From: JAOTVV01 sp039591075
GTDB taxonomy: Bacteria; Gemmatimonadota; Gemmatimonadetes; Gemmatimonadales; GWC2-71-9
Direction of reading: 5' to 3'
Assembly (NCBI GenBank): GCA_039591075.1
Contig: JBDHEI010000030.1
Location: 1-64,000, forward strand
Length of the DNA stretch: 64,000 bases
Made by a program: the position numbers and the translations under genes. Shown here in pieces: positions 54,165 to 62,155 of the stretch. Position 1 is the first letter of the stretch. Each line of letters starts with the position of its first letter. The notes under the pieces are model-generated. The model saw nothing but the letters and a program-made list of their open reading frames with translations. It was not told the DNA's origin and made no database searches.

Positions 54165-55385
54165 ATGTCCGCACGCGGTGTGGCTGGTCGTCAGGGCGAC
54201 GACGTCCGGTCCGATCTCCATGTCGCCGTCGAGCTGACACGGTCGGGGGGGCGCGACATCGATATCGCCTCCAAGGTCGCCACCTTCTACGGGCGGTCCA
54301 TCGAGCAAGGGGCCGTGACCGTCCTCGACACCCTGGGAGTCAAGCACGTGCACGTGCGGATCGACGACACGGGGGCCCTGCCGTTCACCATTGCGGCCCG
54401 GGTGGAGGCGGCACTGCGTCGGGCCGGGGTCGAGCGGGCGGGCGACGCGCGGCCAGCCAGGACGGTGGTGACGACAGACCCGTCTCCCAAGACCCGCCTG
54501 CGGCGCTCGCGGCTCTACCTGCCGGGGAACGAACCCAAGTTCATGGTCAATGCCGGCCTGTACCATCCTGACGCGGTCATTCTGGACCTCGAGGACTCGG
54601 TCCATCCCGCAGAGAAGGACGCCGCCAGACTGCTGGTCCGAAACGCGCTCCGGTGCGTCGATTTCGGCGCGGCGGAACGGATGGTACGCATCAACCAGCT
54701 CCCCATGGGCTTCGAAGACCTCGATGCCGTCATTCCCGAAGAACCCGATCTCATCCTCATTCCCAAGACCGAGCAACCGGAACAGATCCGGCTGGTGCAC
54801 GAGCGCATCCTCGAGATCCAGCAGGTCGCTGGGAGCGACCGTGCCATCTGGCTCATGCCGATCATCGAATCGGCACGGGGCGTGGAGCACGCGTACGCCA
54901 TTGCCAAGGCGACGGACGCGGTTGTGGCGCTGACGATAGGATTGGAGGACTACACGGCCGACCTCGGCGTCGTGAAGACGGTCGACGGCCCGGAATCGCT
55001 CTTTGCGCGCTCCCGGCTGGTGAATGCGGCGCGAGCGGCCGGCCTCCAGGCCATCGACTCCGTGTTTGGTGACGTCGGGGACGAGGCGGGACTTGCCGCA
55101 TGGGCTCGACGCTCGAGAGCGATGGGGTTCGAGGGGATGGGGTGCGTCCACCCGCGCCAGATCCAGATCATTCATTCCGCGTTCGCCCCGAGCGACGAAG
55201 AGATCGAGAAGGCGCTGCAGATTGTGGCGGCGTTCGAGGAGGCCAAGGCCAAGGGGCTGGGTGTCGTGAGCCTGGGCACCCGAATGGTGGATCCCCCAGT
55301 GGTCTTGCGAGCGCAACGGTTGGTCGCGGTGGCCCGTCGCTCCGGACGCCTCCCAGAAGCCGGCGCAGACGGAGGCACCCCATGA
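54165..55385 (+). CDS. Citrate lyase gamma-beta fusion (CitD-CitE)
   Basis: The protein has 406 residues. Residues 5-90 resemble the CitD acyl-carrier subunit (DIDIASKVATFYG, TVLDTLGVKHVHVRIDDTGALPF). Residues 113-395 are CitE, the citryl lyase (RSRLYLPGNEPKFMVNA, ILDLEDSVHPAEKDAAR, MVRINQLPMGFED, IPKTEQPEQI, GLEDYTADLG, GFEGMGCVHPRQI). In CitD the prosthetic-group serine follows AG-x3 (TLES); here the matching residue is Asp12, so the carrier may not be loaded. The ATG follows a GGAGG that overlaps the upstream stop. It cleaves a citryl-type thioester. Confidence 0.85.
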   Translation: MSARGVAGRQGDDVRSDLHVAVELTRSGGRDIDIASKVATFYGRSIEQGAVTVLDTLGVKHVHVRIDDTGALPFTIAARVEAALRRAGVERAGDARPARTVVTTDPSPKTRLRRSRLYLPGNEPKFMVNAGLYHPDAVILDLEDSVHPAEKDAARLLVRNALRCVDFGAAERMVRINQLPMGFEDLDAVIPEEPDLILIPKTEQPEQIRLVHERILEIQQVAGSDRAIWLMPIIESARGVEHAYAIAKATDAVVALTIGLEDYTADLGVVKTVDGPESLFARSRLVNAARAAGLQAIDSVFGDVGDEAGLAAWARRSRAMGFEGMGCVHPRQIQIIHSAFAPSDEEIEKALQIVAAFEEAKAKGLGVVSLGTRMVDPPVVLRAQRLVAVARRSGRLPEAGADGGTP

Positions 55386-56950
55386 CGCGCAAGGGCACAT
55401 TGGTCGCGAACGCCGCGGGACGCCGGGTGCCGACGGTCGTGAACGGGAAAGACCAGGTGCCCTATCAGGGCGTCGACGGCTTCGCTCCGGCCGGCGCGGC
55501 GAAGCACGGGCCGCCAGTCCGTTCGTGTCGAGACTATCCCAAGACCGGAGACAAACGCGTCGCCGACCTCCGGACCGCGCTGGAACGTTGCGGTATCCGG
55601 GACGGCATGGTGATCTCGTCCCACCACCACTTCCGTAACGGAGACAAGGTCGCCCTCGCGACGCTGAACGCCGCCGCCGAGATGGGCGCGAAGGACTTGA
55701 TGTGGTTTCCCAGCGCGTCGTTCCCCTGTCACGAGCCCGTCATTGATCTCATGGATCGCGGGGTCGTGCATCACATCGAGGGAAGCATGAACGGCCCGCT
55801 GGGCGAGTACTGTTCCCGCGGCAAGATGCGGGGTCTCGGAGTGCTGCGCTCGCACGGCGGTCGGTGGCAAGCGATCCAGGACGGCGAGGTACGAGTGGAC
55901 ATCGCCGTCATCGCGGCACCGACGGCCGATCCGTTCGGGAATTGTGACGGCTCACATGGCCCGTCGGCGTGCGGGTCGCTGGGCTTCGCACTGGCCGACT
56001 CGATGTATGCCGACCACGTCATCGTGGTGACGGACAACCTCGTGCCATTTCCGTGCGTGCCGTGGCAGATCCAGGGAAACAACGTGGATTTCGTGGTGGA
56101 GGTTGACTCGGTTGGCGATGCGTCGAAGATCGTGTCCGGGACCACCGAAATCACTCGCAGCCCCGATCGCTTGCTCATCGCGGAATATGTGGCACGGTTG
56201 CTCCGCGATTCGGGAATCATGCGTCCCGGCTTCTCGTTTCAGGCCGGGGCCGGGGGCATCGCGCTCGCCTTCGTGCAGTATCTCAAGGAGATGATGCAGC
56301 AGGCCGGCGTCCGGGCGCGGTTCGTTCGCGGTGGCTCCACCACGTATCTCGTCGACCTGCTTCAGGCCGGCCTCACGGACTACATCCTCGACGGTCAGAC
56401 CTTCGACCTCGCTGGCGTCCGGTCGATCGCCAGTGATCCGCGGCATGTGCCGACGTCTCCGTTCACGTCCTACAACTCCCATGGCAAGGGGAACTTCGCT
56501 TCGATGGTGGACGCCGTGGTGCTCGGTGCCACAGAGGTCGACACCAGTTTCAACGCCAACGTGGTGACGCACTCCGACGGCCTGCTGCTCCATGGCATTG
56601 GGGGGTGGCAGAACTGCCTCACGGCGGGATGCACGATCCTCGCGGTTCCATCTTTTCGCGATCGCATCCCCGTGATCGTCGACGAGGTGACCACCATCAC
56701 CGGTCCCAGCGATCTCATCGACGTCGTGGTCACGGAGCGGGGCATCGCGATCAACCCGCGGCGGCAGGACCTGCTCGATCGCTTGCGCGGCTCCGATCTC
56801 CCGATTCGGCCGATCGAAGCGATCAAGGACGATGTCGAGCGGATTCTGGGTGGGCCACCGGAAAAGCCGACCCTCGGCGACGAGCCGGTGGCCGTGGTGA
56901 AGTGGGTGGACGGCACGGTGCTGGATACCGTGTGGCGGGTGACAGGGTGA
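55382..56950 (+). CDS. citF: Citrate lyase alpha subunit-like CoA/ACP transferase
   Basis: The protein has 522 residues, starting with ATGA overlap on CitDE. It is a full-length CitF: GRRVPTVVNGKDQVPYQGVDGF, ISSHHHFRNGDKVALATLNAA, NGPLGEYCSRG, CDGSHGPSACGSLG, GAGGIALAFVQYL, GGSTTYLVDLLQAGL, and HGIGGWQNC. CitF exchanges acetyl for citryl on the carrier thioester. The ligase and prosthetic-group genes citC, citG and citX are not adjacent, which fits a system working on CoA directly. Confidence 0.9.
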   Translation: MTRKGTLVANAAGRRVPTVVNGKDQVPYQGVDGFAPAGAAKHGPPVRSCRDYPKTGDKRVADLRTALERCGIRDGMVISSHHHFRNGDKVALATLNAAAEMGAKDLMWFPSASFPCHEPVIDLMDRGVVHHIEGSMNGPLGEYCSRGKMRGLGVLRSHGGRWQAIQDGEVRVDIAVIAAPTADPFGNCDGSHGPSACGSLGFALADSMYADHVIVVTDNLVPFPCVPWQIQGNNVDFVVEVDSVGDASKIVSGTTEITRSPDRLLIAEYVARLLRDSGIMRPGFSFQAGAGGIALAFVQYLKEMMQQAGVRARFVRGGSTTYLVDLLQAGLTDYILDGQTFDLAGVRSIASDPRHVPTSPFTSYNSHGKGNFASMVDAVVLGATEVDTSFNANVVTHSDGLLLHGIGGWQNCLTAGCTILAVPSFRDRIPVIVDEVTTITGPSDLIDVVVTERGIAINPRRQDLLDRLRGSDLPIRPIEAIKDDVERILGGPPEKPTLGDEPVAVVKWVDGTVLDTVWRVTG

Positions 56951-57104
56951 TCCCGGAGTGACACGAAAGTTGACGATTTCTATCGGCTAATTTCCGCCCC
57001 GGCGCCTCACCGCGGTTGGTGCAGGGTCGGCACCGATACTGCTTCGGCTTGCGCTTAAGGCGGCTTTCATCGCCTCTTCACGCTCGTCTCCTCCTTAATA
57101 GAAA

Positions 57105-57123
57105 GTCGACAGCTCTTGTCGAC
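57105..57123. promoter_or_regulatory. Palindrome upstream of the HMG-CoA synthase gene
   Basis: GTCGACA (57105-57111) and TGTCGAC (57117-57123) form a perfect 7-bp inverted repeat with a 5-base centre, 28 bases before the next ATG and within a 200-base gap. It could be an operator or a leader hairpin. A clear -35/-10 pair was not found around it. Confidence 0.45.
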
Positions 57124-57150
57124 GCTCCTCTGCACCGGAGGCAAAGGCAC

Positions 57151-58197
57151 ATGGCTGGCATCGTGGGATACGGGGCATTCATTCCGCGCAATCGTGTCAC
57201 GGCTGAGGAGATTGCCAAGCAGTGGGGAAAGGACCCAGCTGCGATCCGCCGAGGCCTGCTCCTCGAAGAGAAGTCCGTTCCCGGCCTCGACGAGGATACG
57301 ATCACGATTTCGGTCGCCGCTGGCCGGGCGGCCCTCGAGCGCGCGGGCGTGGATCCCCAGCGGGTCGGCGCGCTGTACATCGGTTCCGAATCACATCCCT
57401 ACGCGGTGAAGCCCAGCGGTACGGTGGTGGCCGAAGCGCTAGGCATCGGACCTGAGGTGCATATCGCCGATTTCGAGTTCGCCTGCAAGGCGGGCACGGA
57501 AGCCATGTTCGTGGCTCTCGGCCTGGTCGAGTCCGGTCGCGTCGAGTATGCGATGGGGATCGGAGCCGACACCTCGCAGGGGGCCCCCAACGACGCCCTG
57601 GAGTACTCGGCCTCGGCCGGTGGTGCCGCCTTCCTGTTCGGAGGGCAACATGTCCTGGCCGATGTGGTCGAGACGTACAGCTACACCAGCGACACGCCGG
57701 ACTTCTGGCGACGGGAGGGCCAGTTCTATCCTCGGCACGGGGGCCGATTCACCGGCGAACCGGCGTACTTCCGACACGTCACGGCCGCCACACGCGCCAT
57801 TCTCGACAAGACGAGACTCGAACCGGCAGCATTCCGCTACGCGGTGTTTCACATGCCGAATGGTAAGTTCCCGCTTGCCGTTGGGAAGCAGCTCGGCTTC
57901 AAGCGTGAGCAACTCGAGGTGGGTTGGATCGTCTCGACGATGGGCAACACCTATTCCGGATCGTCGCCGACCGGTCTCGCGGCCATCCTCGATGAGGCCA
58001 CGGCCGACGATTTGATCCTCATCACGTCGTTCGGGTCGGGCGCCGGGAGCGACTCGTTCGTGTTGCGGGCCACCGATCTCTTGGCGGATCGGCGTCCGCG
58101 AGCACCGACGGTCCGGTCTATGCTGGGCGGCCGTCGTCGGTACCTGACCTATGGTGAGTACGCGAAGTACCGCGAGAAGATCATTCTGAACGCCTGA
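57151..58197 (+). CDS. Archaeal-type hydroxymethylglutaryl-CoA synthase
   Basis: The protein has 348 residues from the ATG at 57151, with GGAGG upstream. It is a thiolase-fold synthase: GAFIPRNRVTAEEIAKQWG, Glu in LLEEKSVPGLDED, nucleophilic Cys in FEFACKAGTEAM, His in AVFHMPNGKFP, and GNTYSGSSPTG. These match the archaeal HMG-CoA synthase that channels acetoacetyl-CoA from thiolase through a DUF35 protein, and both partners follow directly. The C-terminal LGGRRRYLTYGEYAKYREKI is also typical. An HMG-CoA reductase gene is not in the window, so the product's fate is open. Confidence 0.9.
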   Translation: MAGIVGYGAFIPRNRVTAEEIAKQWGKDPAAIRRGLLLEEKSVPGLDEDTITISVAAGRAALERAGVDPQRVGALYIGSESHPYAVKPSGTVVAEALGIGPEVHIADFEFACKAGTEAMFVALGLVESGRVEYAMGIGADTSQGAPNDALEYSASAGGAAFLFGGQHVLADVVETYSYTSDTPDFWRREGQFYPRHGGRFTGEPAYFRHVTAATRAILDKTRLEPAAFRYAVFHMPNGKFPLAVGKQLGFKREQLEVGWIVSTMGNTYSGSSPTGLAAILDEATADDLILITSFGSGAGSDSFVLRATDLLADRRPRAPTVRSMLGGRRRYLTYGEYAKYREKIILNA

Positions 58198-58225
58198 CGG
58201 ACCGAGGAGAACGGGGTAACGGATC

Positions 58226-59374
58226 ATGCGAGACGTCGCAATCATCTCGACCGGTATGACACCGTTCGGTGAGCTGTGGCAGAGTGGGCTGCGCGACCTG
58301 TTCGTGCAGGCCGCGCGAGAGGCGCTGATGGCGGTGGGGTCGCCCTCGGTCGACGCGATCTATGTGGGAAACATGTCCGGTGGGCAGTTTGTCGGTCAGG
58401 AACATCTGGGTCCGCTGATGGCGGACCATCTCGGCCTGGCAGGGGTGCCGGCGACGCGAGTCGAATCGGCGTGTGCGTCTGGGGGCGTGGCGCTCCGGTG
58501 CGGGTTTTTGGAGGTGGCGGCGGGGGCGAGTGACCTCGTGCTCGTGGCTGGGGTCGAGAAGATGAACGACGGAGCGGACGTGACGAACGTGCTGGCCTCG
58601 GCGGCGGACCAGGAGACGGAGGTGTACCACGGCATCACCTTCCCCGGCCTGTACGCGATGATCGCGCGCGCCCACATGGCCCGGTACGGGACCACGGAGG
58701 AGGATCTGGCGGCCGTGTCGGTCAAGAACCACATGCATGGCGCCCGGAATCCAAGAGCGCAGTTCCGGAGCGAGGTGACGGCGGAGCAGGTCATGACCTC
58801 ATCCATGGTGGCCGAGCCATTGCGCCTCCTGCATTGTTCACCGGTGAGCGACGGGGCGGCGGTGGTCCTCCTGTGTCCGCTGGAGCGGGCACGGGAGTTT
58901 ACGGACGCGCCGGTCCGTATTCGGTCCAGTGGGCTAGCGACAGCCCCGATGGCGCTCGCCGACCGGGCGGACCCAACCTTCCTCGACGCGGTGAGTTTGG
59001 CCGCCGGCCGAGCCTACAAGTCCGGTGGCGTGACACCCTCGGACATCCAGGTGGCGGAGGTCCACGACTGCTTCTCCATCGCAGAGCTGTGCGCGCTGGA
59101 GGCACTCTGCTTCACGGAACGCGGCTCGGCGGGTGAGTTGACGCGTGCGGGCGAGACGGCGTTGGGAGGCCGCATTCCCGTCAACACGAGTGGTGGCCTC
59201 AAGTCGAAGGGACACCCCGTTGGCGCAACCGGCGTGGCACAGGCAATCGAGATCGTGGAGCAGCTTCGCGGGGAGGCGGGGGAGCGGCAGGTACCCGATG
59301 CTACCGTCGGCCTCGCGCAGAATATGGGAGGGTCAGGCGCGAGTTCGGTCGTTCACATTTTCGAGAGGGTGTGA
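58226..59374 (+). CDS. Thiolase family protein of the HMG-CoA synthase/DUF35 complex
   Basis: The protein has 382 residues, SCP2-thiolase-like, with the nucleophile Cys in ESACASGGVAL, KMNDGADVT, the VHDCFSIAELCALE loop, and VNTSGGLKSKGHPVGATGVAQ near the C-terminus with the active histidine. It would condense two acetyl-CoA to acetoacetyl-CoA. The 28-base and 3-base spacings to its neighbours show one operon. It belongs to the archaeal-type complex rather than to FadA/PhaA thiolases. Confidence 0.9.
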   Translation: MRDVAIISTGMTPFGELWQSGLRDLFVQAAREALMAVGSPSVDAIYVGNMSGGQFVGQEHLGPLMADHLGLAGVPATRVESACASGGVALRCGFLEVAAGASDLVLVAGVEKMNDGADVTNVLASAADQETEVYHGITFPGLYAMIARAHMARYGTTEEDLAAVSVKNHMHGARNPRAQFRSEVTAEQVMTSSMVAEPLRLLHCSPVSDGAAVVLLCPLERAREFTDAPVRIRSSGLATAPMALADRADPTFLDAVSLAAGRAYKSGGVTPSDIQVAEVHDCFSIAELCALEALCFTERGSAGELTRAGETALGGRIPVNTSGGLKSKGHPVGATGVAQAIEIVEQLRGEAGERQVPDATVGLAQNMGGSGASSVVHIFERV

Positions 59375-59377
59375 GCC

Positions 59378-59770
59378 ATGCCGAGTCCCAGGTACTGGCG
59401 GGAGATCCCGAGTCGCTACCGACTGGAGGCCGCGGCCTGTCGGGGGTGTAAGCGGGTGATCTACCCGAAGCGACAGATCTGCCCTCAGTGTGGCGGGGTG
59501 GAGTTCGAGGCAACCCGCCTTGCTCGTCGAGGACGGGTGGTCACCTCGACCGTGGTGCACGTTGCGCCGACGGACCTGCAGATGGAGGCTCCCTACGCCA
59601 TGGCCGTCGTGGAGACCGAAGAGGGCGCTCGGTTGATGGTGCAAGTAGCAGACTGTGATCCCTCCGAGGTCCTGCCCGGAATGGAGGTCACGCTGGAGTT
59701 TCGGCTGATTCGCAAGGAGGATCACGGGGGGATCCTCTGCTACGGCCACAAGGCCGTTCCGGTGGGATAG
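59378..59770 (+). CDS. DUF35 zinc-ribbon/OB-fold protein
   Basis: The protein has 130 residues. A rubredoxin-like zinc ribbon has cysteines at 21, 24, 35 and 38 (CRGC, CPQC), followed by an OB-fold (RRGRVVTSTVVHVAPTD, YAMAVVETEEGARLMVQV, GMEVTLEFRLI). In archaea this protein bridges thiolase and HMG-CoA synthase and shields the CoA substrate. Three bases separate it from the thiolase stop, so the trio HMGS, thiolase, DUF35 is complete. Confidence 0.92.
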   Translation: MPSPRYWREIPSRYRLEAAACRGCKRVIYPKRQICPQCGGVEFEATRLARRGRVVTSTVVHVAPTDLQMEAPYAMAVVETEEGARLMVQVADCDPSEVLPGMEVTLEFRLIRKEDHGGILCYGHKAVPVG

Positions 59771-59799
59771 GGGACGGGACTCAGAGTCGGAGGCCAACG

Positions 59800-59976
59800 A
59801 TGAAGAAGGTGCACGTGTGGGCCGAGCTGAGCGATGATGCCTACCACGCCTATGAGTGCGAGGCGCGCCGTCAGGACGTGCCAATCGAGGGCCTGGTGGA
59901 GCAGACGGTCAACTACCTGCTTCGGGAGCTGGAACAGGACGAGAAGGAGGACACCAGTTTCATCGTGCCCTCCTGA
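59800..59976 (+). CDS. 58-residue hypothetical protein
   Basis: The protein runs from the ATG at 59800, preceded by GGAGG at 59788-59792, to a TGA at 59974. It has a short N-terminal strand (MKKVHVWAEL) and then two amphipathic helices rich in Glu and Asp. The strand-helix-helix pattern recalls ribbon-helix-helix proteins, although the acidic second helix speaks against DNA binding. It is the last small gene of the HMGS operon, 29 bases after DUF35. Coding is supported by the ribosome-binding site and intact frame only. Confidence 0.55.
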   Translation: MKKVHVWAELSDDAYHAYECEARRQDVPIEGLVEQTVNYLLRELEQDEKEDTSFIVPS

Positions 59977-60101
59977 CAGGCGTCGTGGGTGAGCGGACCA
60001 AAACGAGTCGCGACTGAAACAGAGCTTGGACCGAGCGACCGACTCCTTGCTCGGACGCTTCCTTGCCACGTGCCCAGACGGCGCGCGACATTTCCCTGAT
60101 A

Positions 60102-62078
60102 ATGAGCATCGACCAGAGCTTCCCCGTTCTCTCGAACCGCGAGCGACGGGTGCTCGCAGCCGTCTGTGACACGCTCCTCCCGTGTCTCAGCGTACCTGAC
60201 GACCCGCACGACTTCTTTGCGACAGGCGCTGCGCAGGTGGGAACGGCCGAACGGGTCGAGCGGCTGATCGGGACCATTCGGGCCCCGGCCGATCGCCTGC
60301 AACTGCGCCTGCTCTTGTCCGCATTGGATTCGCGGCTCGTCAGCCTCGCGCTTTCCGGACGCTTCGCCCGGTTTACCAGGCTCGGCCGCGAGGCTCGAGA
60401 GACCGTGCTCGCTGGCTGGTCGGATTCCCGCATCGCGCTCCGACGCGCCGGGTTCCAGGCACTGAAGCGGTTGACCCACGTCGCGTATCTTGCCTGGCCG
60501 GTCGACGGCGTGTCGCATCCGGCGTGGCGGGTGGTGGGGCATCCGGGTCCCTTGCCGCCTCCACCGAAGGCGATTGCCGCACTTCCCGAAGTGCGGGTGG
60601 CGGACGCCGCGTCGATCGACTGCGAGGTGGTGGTGATTGGATCGGGAGCGGGAGGTGGGGTGGTGGCGGGTGTCCTCGCCGAAGCCGGGATCGACGTCGT
60701 CGTGGTGGAACGAGGCCCGAATCCGAGTTCGAGGGACCTCACGCAGATTGAGGGCGATATGCTGGGGTCGCTCTATCTGGACGGCGGACTCCTCATGACG
60801 AAAAGCGGCTCGATGCCCATCCTCGCGGGCAGCTGTGTTGGTGGTGGAACCACCATCAATTACACCACGAGCTTCCCGCTACCCGAGGTGACGCGGAGTG
60901 AGTGGGACCGGATCTCAGGGTTGTCGCTGTTCTCGTCGCGTCGATTCACGGAGAGCCTCGACCGGGTGAGTGCCCGGCTTGATGTCGGCACGCGTTGGAC
61001 CACGCCTGGGGTACGGGACCAGATCCTCGAGCGCGGGTGCCGTGCGCTGGGTTGGCACGTGGATCTGATGCCGCGCAACGTCACCGACTGCCCGGAAGGG
61101 CTGGAGTGCGGGTACTGCGGGTACGGCTGTCGTCACGGAACCAAGAACTCGACCGCGAAGACCTATCTCCCGGATGCAATCGCCCGTGGGGCCAGACTCG
61201 TGGCAAATTGTGAGGTCGAGCGTGTGCTGGTCGATGCCGGCCGGGCGGTCGGGGTCGTGGGGACGGGACGTGACGAGGCCGGCGGTGTGCACCGCGTGAC
61301 CGTACGCGCACGGGCGGTCGTGGTCGCTGCCGGTGCCATCTACACGCCTGCGTTGCTCATCCGCTCCGGTCTCTCCAACCCGAACATCGGGCGGTGGCTC
61401 AGGCTCCACCCCGCGACGGCCCTGCTCGGTGTCTTCCCGGAACGAGTGGAGCCGTGGTCGGGCGCACTGCAGACCCGCTACTCGGATCAGTTCGCCGATC
61501 TCGACGGCGGCTATGGGGCGAAATTCGAGACCGCGCCGGCCCACTTTGCCCTCGTGGGCAGCGCCTTCGGATGGGACGGGGGGCGCCGGTACCGTGAGGA
61601 CATCTCCCGTCTCGGGCACATGAGCCTGGTCGGCGTTCTCCTCCGCGATCGGGATCCCGGGCAGGTGCGCGTGTCACGCCGCGGACTGCCCCAGGTGCAC
61701 TACGAGTTGTCCGACTATGATGTGGCCCATTTGCGGCAGGCGTTTCTTGCCTCGGCGGAGGTGCTGGTGGAGGCAGGTGCCACAGACTTGCTGACCCTGC
61801 AGACCCCGCCCGTCCGTGTGGGAACCGGAGCGCCCGGATGGCGGGACGGTTTTCGGGAGGCAGCCGATCGGGTGGGCTACCGTCGGTGTCGAATGTCCGC
61901 CCGGATCGGTGCCGATCCCACCGGGTCGGTGCTGAGTGAGTTGGGCGAAACCCATGAGATTCGGGATCTCTATGTCGCCGACGGCAGTACGTTTCCCACG
62001 TCGAGCGGCGTGAATCCGATGATCACGATCATGGCCGTGGCCGATCACGTAGCGCGGGGACTTGCCGAACGGTGGTAA
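60102..62078 (+). CDS. GMC oxidoreductase, long-chain alcohol oxidase-like
   Basis: The protein has 658 residues from the ATG at 60102 (MSIDQSFPVL). A roughly 150-residue helical N-terminal region resembles gluconate dehydrogenase subunit 3-like domains. FAD-binding GMC sequence follows: VVVIGSGAGGGVVAGVLAEAG, GSCVGGGTTINYTTSF, a cysteine-rich DCPEGLECGYCGYGCRHGTKNST segment typical of fatty alcohol oxidases, VVAAGAIYTPALLIRSG, and the C-terminal VADGSTFPTSSGVNPMITIM with the GMC end motif. It probably oxidises a lipid-like alcohol or sterol. Whether it works with the upstream HMGS operon is unknown. Confidence 0.88.
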   Translation: MSIDQSFPVLSNRERRVLAAVCDTLLPCLSVPDDPHDFFATGAAQVGTAERVERLIGTIRAPADRLQLRLLLSALDSRLVSLALSGRFARFTRLGREARETVLAGWSDSRIALRRAGFQALKRLTHVAYLAWPVDGVSHPAWRVVGHPGPLPPPPKAIAALPEVRVADAASIDCEVVVIGSGAGGGVVAGVLAEAGIDVVVVERGPNPSSRDLTQIEGDMLGSLYLDGGLLMTKSGSMPILAGSCVGGGTTINYTTSFPLPEVTRSEWDRISGLSLFSSRRFTESLDRVSARLDVGTRWTTPGVRDQILERGCRALGWHVDLMPRNVTDCPEGLECGYCGYGCRHGTKNSTAKTYLPDAIARGARLVANCEVERVLVDAGRAVGVVGTGRDEAGGVHRVTVRARAVVVAAGAIYTPALLIRSGLSNPNIGRWLRLHPATALLGVFPERVEPWSGALQTRYSDQFADLDGGYGAKFETAPAHFALVGSAFGWDGGRRYREDISRLGHMSLVGVLLRDRDPGQVRVSRRGLPQVHYELSDYDVAHLRQAFLASAEVLVEAGATDLLTLQTPPVRVGTGAPGWRDGFREAADRVGYRRCRMSARIGADPTGSVLSELGETHEIRDLYVADGSTFPTSSGVNPMITIMAVADHVARGLAERW

Positions 62079-62155
62079 GATCCGCGGTGTCGACGTGTGC
62101 AAGTTCCGGCTCCCGGAGCGTCCTCTGGGGTGAAGCTTGGCACAAGGAGACTACC

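Noticed and set aside
57000..57150. Gap before HMG-CoA synthase as a small RNA or coding region
   Set aside because: No start with a ribosome-binding site opens a frame, and only a 7-bp palindrome stands out.
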